Of a stretch of DNA of 64,000 bases, positions 57,967 to 64,000 are shown in pieces. Source of the stretch: Peromyscus leucopus. Lineage: Eukaryota; Chordata; Mammalia; Rodentia; Cricetidae. The notes under the pieces were generated by a model that saw only the letters and a list, made by a program, of their open reading frames with translations, was not told the origin of the DNA and did not search any database. Both the position numbers and the translations under genes were made by a program. The stretch lies in NCBI RefSeq assembly GCF_004664715.2, contig NC_051083.1, positions 101,461,661 to 101,525,660 on the forward strand, written 5' to 3'. Position 1 is the stretch's first letter. The number at the start of each line of letters is the position of its first letter.

Positions 57967-58477
57967 TGCATGCACATTTACATGCTGACCATCTCCAGTG
58001 TTTTTTTCTTCCAAATGGCAGATATTTTTAAAATATAATGTATATTAAGAAAAATCAAAACAGTAAATAAAGGAGATAAAAGGGACAAGTAAATAAAGGA
58101 GATAAAATATATTTCATCATTTTTACTTACAAAATAGTAGAAAAAGCTTATGGCATAAAAATTATCATGAATTTAATAACTAACACATCTAATGAAAGAA
58201 GAATGAGATGGATGAGAAAATGCAGAAACACAAAAATTCTGGACATGAAGTGAGATTCAGTTTATAGGGAGAAAGATATAAATGGTGAAAATAATTTAAG
58301 AGAATTTCAGTAGTGAATAAACATAATCAAGAATGATAGTGAAGCACTGCAATATAGTAATTAATTATACTTTCCAGAACTAGTCATAGTCACAATTTGC
58401 TGGATGTAGTAACTTCTCAAGCTTCATTTTTCTCATCTACAAAGTGAGTGGTGATAAATATTGCAACTGAATAGGGT
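57967..58477. other. No recognisable repeat or gene
   Basis: It contains a short duplicated phrase 'agtaaataaaggagataaaa' near 58051 and 58088. Otherwise unassigned. Confidence 0.45.
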
Positions 58478-58948
58478 TGTCTTAGTTACTTTTCTACTGC
58501 TGTAAAGAAACACCATAACCAAGGCAAGTTATAACAGAAAACATTTGATTGGAGGATTTTCTTGCAATTCAGGTTTTGCCATGACTGTCATGGTGGGGAG
58601 AAAGGCAGCAAACAAGTAGGTATGGTCCTGGAACAGCAGCTAAAAGCTTACATATTCAGACAACCATGAGACAGAGAGGGGGGGAGGGAGGGAGGGGGAG
58701 GGAGAGAGAGGGAGGGAGGGAGGAAGAGGAAGAGGAAGAGGAAGAGGGAGAGGAAGAGGAAGAGGAAGAGAGAACTAACTGAGTTTAGCTTGGACTTCTG
58801 AAACTTCAAAGCCCACCCCAAGTGACATACTTCCTCCAACAAGGCCGTAGCTCTTAATCCTTCTCAAATAGTTCCACCAACTGGAGACCAATAATTTCAA
58901 TATACAATCATATGGGGTGGCATTCTCATTTACATCACCACAAGAGCT
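58478..58948 (-). mobile_element. Rodent interspersed repeat R, near complete
   Basis: 'agttacttttctactgctgt' and 'ccataaccaaggcaagttat' at one end, 'tcctccaacaaggccgtagc' and 'ggtggcattctcatttacat' at the other. It is the reverse orientation of 43744 and 31840. Confidence 0.75.
58672..58770 (+). repeat. Purine-rich (GGGAGG)n(GGAAGA)n
   Basis: About 100 bp of pure purine on the plus strand, inside repeat R. It could adopt triplex or G-rich structures, but this is only compositional. Confidence 0.96.
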
Positions 58949-58959
58949 ATATCTTATTA

Positions 58960-59715
58960 ATACTTTGAGAATGTCATACTATATGTTTTGATCATATTTA
59001 CTTCTCAACTCCTCTTTTTAACTTCTCCCAGATCCATTCCCACCTCCCTATCCTCCTGACTTTAAGTTCTCTTAAATTTTAAAGAGCTACTTGGCTCTAG
59101 TATGTATGTGCTACCCATATACTCCCAGGTATGGGACCATTCATTAGAGCATGCCCCACATACCAGATGCCACACCCTGAAAGAAAACTGACTGGCTTTC
59201 TCCCAGAAACCACTTACTGTCCAGAGCTCTTAATTTAAGGTTGAGAGCTTGTGAACCCTACTCCACTTCATTTGGAAGGTTGACTGGCTTGACCTTGTAG
59301 AGATCTTGTGTAGGACAACCACAGTTACTATGCTTTCACAATTGCATTGGTCCTGTCATGGCCAGACACTATTTTGCTCCAGTCTTCCACTCCTCTCTTC
59401 CTGGGTGGTCCCTAAGCCTTGGCAGGTACAGGGGATGATTTATATAATTTACTTACATATACTGCATTTGTGGCTGAGCACTACACTAATACCTGTTCTC
59501 TGTATTCTGAGCAATTAATTATGGGCTTAGGAATTAATTGTCACCCACTGCACAAAACCTTCTCTAATATGGCCAGAGATTCAAATTAGAGGACATTTCA
59601 ATATGATGTCCATCTAGTAGAATAATAAGTTCTTACCTGAGGCCTATGAGCTCATTAGCTATATGTTATTGATCATTAGTAGGGTTATTAGGATGATTAA
59701 GGAAGACATTGTACA
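58960..59715 (-). mobile_element. Rodent LINE (Lx-type) 3' region
   Basis: 'agaaaactgactggctttct', 'taggacaaccacagttacta', 'cattggtcctgtcatggcca', 'ggtccctaagccttggcagg' and 'gatgtccatctagtagaata' follow the order of an old rodent L1 3' region. Confidence 0.65.
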
Positions 59716-59734
59716 GTTTTTAGTATAATATTTG

Positions 59735-59950
59735 GCCTACTAAGTAATGTTATAAACTGGGTAGGTTATAAATCACAGATTTTTTTCTTAACTACTATGT
59801 TTTCTCAGAAGTCCAAGATCAAGTAAAATTTGGTATTTGGGGAGGCCTTGCTTTCTGGCTCACAGATGTTCAGTTCTCAATGCTTCCTCACATGGACAAA
59901 GGGGTGTGGGTTCACTTGTCATTTTGTCCACATGAGGTGAAAGAAGTGAA
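59735..59950 (+). mobile_element. Ancient mammalian repeat, family unassigned
   Basis: 'cagaagtccaagatcaagta' and 'cttgctttctggctcacaga' match a widespread mammalian interspersed repeat that I know by sequence but not by certain name. Confidence 0.4.
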
Positions 59951-60009
59951 AAATCTTTCTGAGGCACATAATTTTAAAGTATGTTTTAATTATATTTGCT
60001 TATTTGATT

Positions 60010-60180
60010 ACTTATGAGTGTATGTGGATATATTATATATGTTGTGGTGGGTGTGTAGAGGTCAGAGGAAAACTTGCACTTCTGGGAGTCAGTTCTCTTC
60101 TTCTGCTATGTGGGTTCAAGGAATCAAATTCATATTCCAGCTTTGGTGGCAAGTTAAATGCTGTTTCACAGATCTTCCGG
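60010..60180 (-). mobile_element. SINE B3-like
   Basis: 'ggtgtgtagaggtcagagga', 'cttctgggagtcagttctct' and 'tgctatgtgggttcaaggaa'. Confidence 0.65.
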
Positions 60181-60189
60181 ATGTTTGAT

Positions 60190-60290
60190 AAGGAAGGACT
60201 TCAGCTGCGTGTCATGGCTCATGTAGAGGACAGCCAGGGAATTACAGAGAAACCCTATCTCCATAAACCAAAGAATAAAAACAGTAAATA
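60190..60290 (+). mobile_element. SINE B1, truncated, with expanded tail
   Basis: 'gctgcgtgtcatggctcatg' and 'ggaattacagagaaacccta' precede an A-rich tail that grows into (TAAG)n(TAAA)n to 60365. Confidence 0.75.
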
Positions 60291-60292
60291 AA

Positions 60293-60340
<48 letters not shown>

Positions 60341-60365
60341 TAAATAAATAAATAAATAAATAAGG
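60291..60365. repeat. (TAAG)n(TAAA)n microsatellite
   Basis: Eleven or so TAAG units and then TAAA units, formed from the SINE tail. Confidence 0.97.
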
Positions 60366-60942
60366 GCAGACTCTGGGTTCATGAATTATTTCCCAAAGAA
60401 ATCATCATGTAATGTAGAGATTGAGATTTCCCATCTCATCTGTGGATGAATTCTTACAGATAACAATAACAAGAAACAAAATATTCAGGACTAATACATG
60501 TAATATTTCTCAAATGTTTCTCATATAAACCTATAGAATGTCAAAAGCTACTAATGTCAAAATTATAATGCCAGGCATTCAGTTATAGCCCCATCTTCAC
60601 GGCTCATCACCCAAAATGCCAGGATAAGGTGTATATATTTATTTTCTCACGACTGATGGAGCTAGCTGACATTCTAAGAACTGTTTACTAAGCACTCTAT
60701 AAATATTCTTGGGCTGTGTTTATCAAACCTACAGAGAATATTCAGAATAAGTATGAACATTACAAACACTTTTGTATCTCAACTGAATCATGGCTCTCAT
60801 TTGAAATCATAATTTCAGCTCTTTAAAGTGCTGCTGATGCTTACTCACACCCCATAAAACATGGCAGACAGGTACATTATCTTTGTACTCAATTCTTCTT
60901 TCAATTGTGACTTTAAACCTTTTTCAAAAAATAACCAAAAAC
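60366..60942. other. No recognisable repeat or gene
   Basis: Unassigned flank of the ERV to the right. Confidence 0.4.
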
Positions 60943-61701
60943 TGTTGCTGGAGGGCTTCTCTCCAGCTTCCACCAAGCCCTGCAGTCCCACAATCCACTT
61001 ATAAAATAATCACTCAGACGCTTATATCACTTATAAACTGTATGGCCATGGCAGGCTTCTTGCTAACGTTCTTTTATCTTAAATTAACCCATTTTTATTA
61101 ATCTATACCTTGCCATGTGGCTGGTTGCTGTGGGACGGTCTGTATGTCAAATTGCTCTGATTGGTCAATAAATAAAACACTGATGGCCAGTGACCAGGCA
61201 GGAAGTAGGTTGCCAGGCAGGAAGTAGGTGGGACAAGGAGAGAGGAGAATTCTGGGAAGCGGAAGGCTGAGGCAGAGAGACACTGCCAGCCGCCGCCATG
61301 ACCAGCAGCATGTGAAGACGCCGGTAAGCCACCAGCCACGTGGCAAGGTATAGATTTATGGAAATGGATTAATTTAAGCTATAAGAACAGTTAGCAAGAA
61401 GCCTGCCATGGCCATACAGTTTGTATGCAATATAAGTCTCTGTGTTTACTTGGTTGGGTCTGAGCAGCTGTGGGACTGGAGGGTGACAAAGATTTGTCCT
61501 GACTCTGGGCAAGGCAGGAAAACTCAAGCTACAGCTGGTGGCTTACCAGATTCTTTACATGCTGATTGTCCTGGCGGTAGCTGCAGTGTCTCCCCCTTCA
61601 GCCTTCTGCTTCCCAGAATTCTCCTCTCTCCTTGTCCTACCTACTTCCTGCCTGGTCACTGGCTATCAGTGTTTTATTTATATAGAGCAATATTCACAGC
61701 A
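60943..61701 (-). mobile_element. 3' LTR of the antisense ERV, split
   Basis: Minus-strand start TGCTGTGAATATTG (61701) and end CCAGCAACA (60943). The LTR is about 345 bp once the inserted opposite-strand LTR and its duplication (61126-61539) are removed. Confidence 0.88.
61126..61533 (+). mobile_element. Sense solo LTR inserted in the antisense LTR
   Basis: TGCTGTGGGACGG to CAAGCTACA, 408 bp, flanked by a perfect 6-bp duplication GCTGGT (61120-61125 and 61534-61539). It is related in sequence to the LTR that it interrupts ('aggcaggaagtaggtgggac', 'caagaagcctgccatggcca'). Confidence 0.93.
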
Positions 61702-61722
61702 CTTCCCCTTTTTTTCTTTTTT
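61702..61722 (-). promoter_or_regulatory. Polypurine tract of the antisense ERV
   Basis: The plus strand reads 'cttcccctttttttc' next to the LTR. On the element's own strand this is an A/G tract ending in AGGGGAAG, the expected primer for plus-strand DNA synthesis. Confidence 0.8.
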
Positions 61723-62553
61723 TAAAAAGGAAGGTTTTAACTTTAACATGGTAAAATTACATATAACAAAACAATTACCGAGCAAGATTTATAGTTACAA
61801 TATTAAAGATGTCCTATCTATCTTATATTTGTGAGTTTAAGGTTTTATATCTAACTTATCTTTTATCATAACTGAGGAAATTACAACTATCTAGTTTTCA
61901 ACCATATCAAAGACCTGAGAAAGAACATAATGGTACCTGAGAAATGGTAGATGGATGCAAGCAACTTTCGGGAATCTTGCAAAAGTAGAACGAGACAGCT
62001 GGCAGCCTGGACAGTCACCTAATATTTCTCAGCATTGTTTGTGCATTCAAATTGGCTACAGGCCTAGAGTATCTGACAGACCATTTTCAGAAGCAGGATT
62101 TCTGAAAGACCATCTTACCCTGTCTTGGCAGAGTACAGTGGTTGCTTTCCTTGTGTCCCGCTTGTCCAGAAAGGACAGCATTGCATTTGCACTGTCAGCC
62201 ATCAAGGCAAGGGCAGTTCTTTGCCCAGTAGGCCATTTTGTGCCAAAAAGACAAACTTCCAAATGGAAATGTCTTAGAAGCCCAACATTCTCTTGGGATC
62301 AAATTGGTGCAGCCAGGAGCAATTGTGTCTCACGTCAACAGAATTTTAAGTTATTTAAATGCCATATTCTCTAGGTCTATGAAGTGTTTGAAGATTACCT
62401 ATCTATCTAAAATATATCTATGTATACCTAGAAGACTTAACTAACATGGCTACAAATATGATTATCATAGATGACTAATTATTAATCTATTTTTTAATTA
62501 TCCATTACAATTTTAAATGAGTTACATAAACATAGTACCTCAAACAAGAATAG

Positions 62554-62609
<56 letters not shown>

Positions 62610-63972
62610 TATAACAAAATTAACTTCAAGTTTGTACCAATGTAAAACATTTAAAACATAAACTAAAATCTATACCAGTGTAAAACATTTTAAACAAGTT
62701 GTTCTTTAAAAGTAGGTTCATTAATCTACCCTTTTATCTTATCATCTCCATATCCTCCTATATATCTATATCATATCCCCTTTTCTTTTTTAGAAAGAGA
62801 TCACATTTATAATCAACCTGTTTTAAATAAAAATATTGGTTTTTCTCTGTCCCACACCAGAGGGCTCTTCTGATTTGGGACACAAGAATCTCTTAACCAT
62901 TTTTTTAAAGCAATATGTCTGGGTTTAGAGGGGGAGTGAGCCAATTCCACCTCTAAAGCCAGCTTGGTATATTTGGGAATTTGGGTGTAACATCTCTTAC
63001 TACTTCCTGCTGGAGGGGGGCACTGTATCTTATGAGGACGCAAAGAAAATTTTAGGCCTATGGGGTAGTCCGTGAGGCTGTATTGTGTGAACCAGTTGCC
63101 TTGAAACCGCTCTGGATGTTGGATCATCTGGACCATGGTGTCATCGGAGACCTTTCAGGGGGTCTTGGCTGGTGAAACCTGATGTATCTTAATCTGGAAC
63201 AAGTCCACAGCCTCTGGCTTTCTGTGGAAACAAAAGCAGAACCTCTTTTCCAAAGCAACATATCCTTAAATCCAAATTTTGAAGTCAAGGTACCTTTAAA
63301 ATTTACATTTTGGCATAAGTGAACAGCTTTTACAATCAAATGTTTTTCTTTAGTTACGAATATCAAAGACAACATAATCCAGATTTTATGTGTGATAGCC
63401 ATCTTTACGTGGCTTATTACCTTCAATGTTTTTTTTAAACACTTTATTTTTAGATACTATTTGTTTATATAATGGTATATATTTTTTTCTTTTAAGCCTA
63501 CATACATTTTTACATGCATTATAAACTATTTCATCTGAATCAGTCTTATTGCAAACTTATTGATTTAAACTGTAGCCTTTTAAGCCTGAAAGGGCACTGT
63601 GGCTGTTGGCTCCGCCCACTTCAGCTTCCCAACATGGCAGTGGTACGTTTTCTGCCAGCTCTGGGAGCCATCAATTCTCAGAAATAGTGGGTCTAAGCTT
63701 TTATCAAAGCAGCGTGTAGCCCAGAATAGCCCAGAAACCTTTTTTTTTTTTTAAATACTAGTAAAGACTAAATCTACCACACAGCTTAATGTGCCACTGG
63801 CAGACGCCTCATTTCTGCCATACTGCCGGTCAAATGCACACGCCAGGAACCAGCCAGTGTTCAAACCTGTGTTTTGCGTCATCTAGCTGCCCGTATGAGA
63901 CAAGAAGCAGGAACCTGTTTTTGGCTCTGTTTAGAATTGGTTATTAAATATTCTCAGGTTTAAGGTGGAAAC
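61723..63972 (-). mobile_element. ERV internal region, non-coding
   Basis: The longest frames (61955-62374 plus, 62813-63136 minus) show no gag, pol or env features, and the plus-strand one is antisense to the element. A (TA)n run occupies 62556-62604. Near 62640-62700 'gtaaaacattt' phrases are repeated. Confidence 0.7.
62556..62604. repeat. (TA)n microsatellite
   Basis: About 24 TA units inside the ERV. Confidence 0.96.
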
Positions 63973-63990
63973 TCGAGCCGTTGGGCGCCA
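63973..63990 (-). promoter_or_regulatory. tRNA-Lys-type primer-binding site
   Basis: On the minus strand TGGCGCCCAACGGCTCGA lies two bases inside the 5' LTR. The first 12 bases match a tRNA-Lys(1,2)-type site as I recall it. The last six diverge, so pairing would be shorter than usual. Confidence 0.8.
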
Positions 63991-64000
63991 TTTGTTGCTG

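Larger units (their letters stand above)
60943..64000 (-). mobile_element. Antisense non-coding ERV, running off the right edge
   Basis: From right to left: the last 8 bases of a 5' LTR (63993-64000), a primer-binding site, about 2.27 kb of internal sequence without gag, pol or env similarity, a polypurine tract and a 3' LTR. The 5' LTR end CAGCAACA equals the 3' LTR end at 60943. It is therefore a structurally near-complete, non-autonomous element. Confidence 0.85.

Noticed and set aside
54578..57972. Target duplication around the two-LTR ERV
   Set aside because: AACAGT and TGCATG do not match, and shifting the LTR edges by a few bases does not help; no duplication is claimed.
61955..62374. 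139-codon plus-strand frame
   Set aside because: It lies antisense to the non-coding interior of an ERV; no gag, pol or env feature and no family recognised.
1..64000. A previously undescribed gene system
   Set aside because: Reading both strands gave only retrotransposons, microsatellites and unassigned AT-rich DNA; nothing supports an operon-like or multi-gene system.

Overview
This window looks like non-genic nuclear DNA from a murid-like rodent, most likely a cricetid (hamster, vole or deer-mouse group). The evidence is the repeat content: B1, B2, B3, B4 and ID SINEs, rodent L1 3' UTRs and rodent LTR elements occur throughout. The two freshest B1 copies carry the 'cacttggtagcccaggctgg' variant, which I associate with cricetids rather than mouse or rat. 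The species call is inference. I find no credible protein-coding exon, tRNA, rRNA or CRISPR array. The longer open frames fall on microsatellites, LINE remnants or ERV sequence.

Layout. 1-1535 holds two antisense L1 pieces; one carries an L1 promoter region and ORF1 start joined directly to 3' UTR. 1.5-7.2 kb is SINE-rich with two antisense solo-type LTRs. 7.2-11.4 kb is largely unannotatable, with an exact 109-bp tandem duplication at 9400-9617. 11.8-12.4 kb is the 3' end of an ERV (polypurine tract plus LTR). 15.5-17.2 kb is an L1 with a 5' inversion. From about 20.2 to 26.2 kb an ancient sense-strand L1 is broken up by later insertions, including a B2 that was itself split by a 1.65-kb LTR. 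27-37.4 kb holds more ancient L1 pieces with B2, B4, L1 3' ends and a solo LTR with perfect 6-bp target duplications. 38.4-39.9 kb is antisense LINE sequence. 41.1-43.3 kb is the longest stretch in the right half without recognisable repeats.

43.7-47.6 kb is a nest: one rodent repeat is broken first by an A-tailed retrocopy of an unidentified transcript and then by a LINE, which is itself broken by a long LTR with an adjoining tRNA-Phe-like primer site. 54.6-58.0 kb is a two-LTR non-coding ERV whose 5' LTR was hit by another LTR. 60.9-64.0 kb is an antisense non-coding ERV whose 3' LTR contains an opposite-strand LTR with 6-bp duplications. Its tRNA-Lys-type primer site lies at the window edge, so the 5' LTR continues outside.

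Nothing here reads as a gene system. The window is best seen as a record of layered retrotransposition whose relative order can be read from target-site duplications and interrupted elements. Family names beyond the broad class were assigned from memory of consensus sequences, not from a database search.
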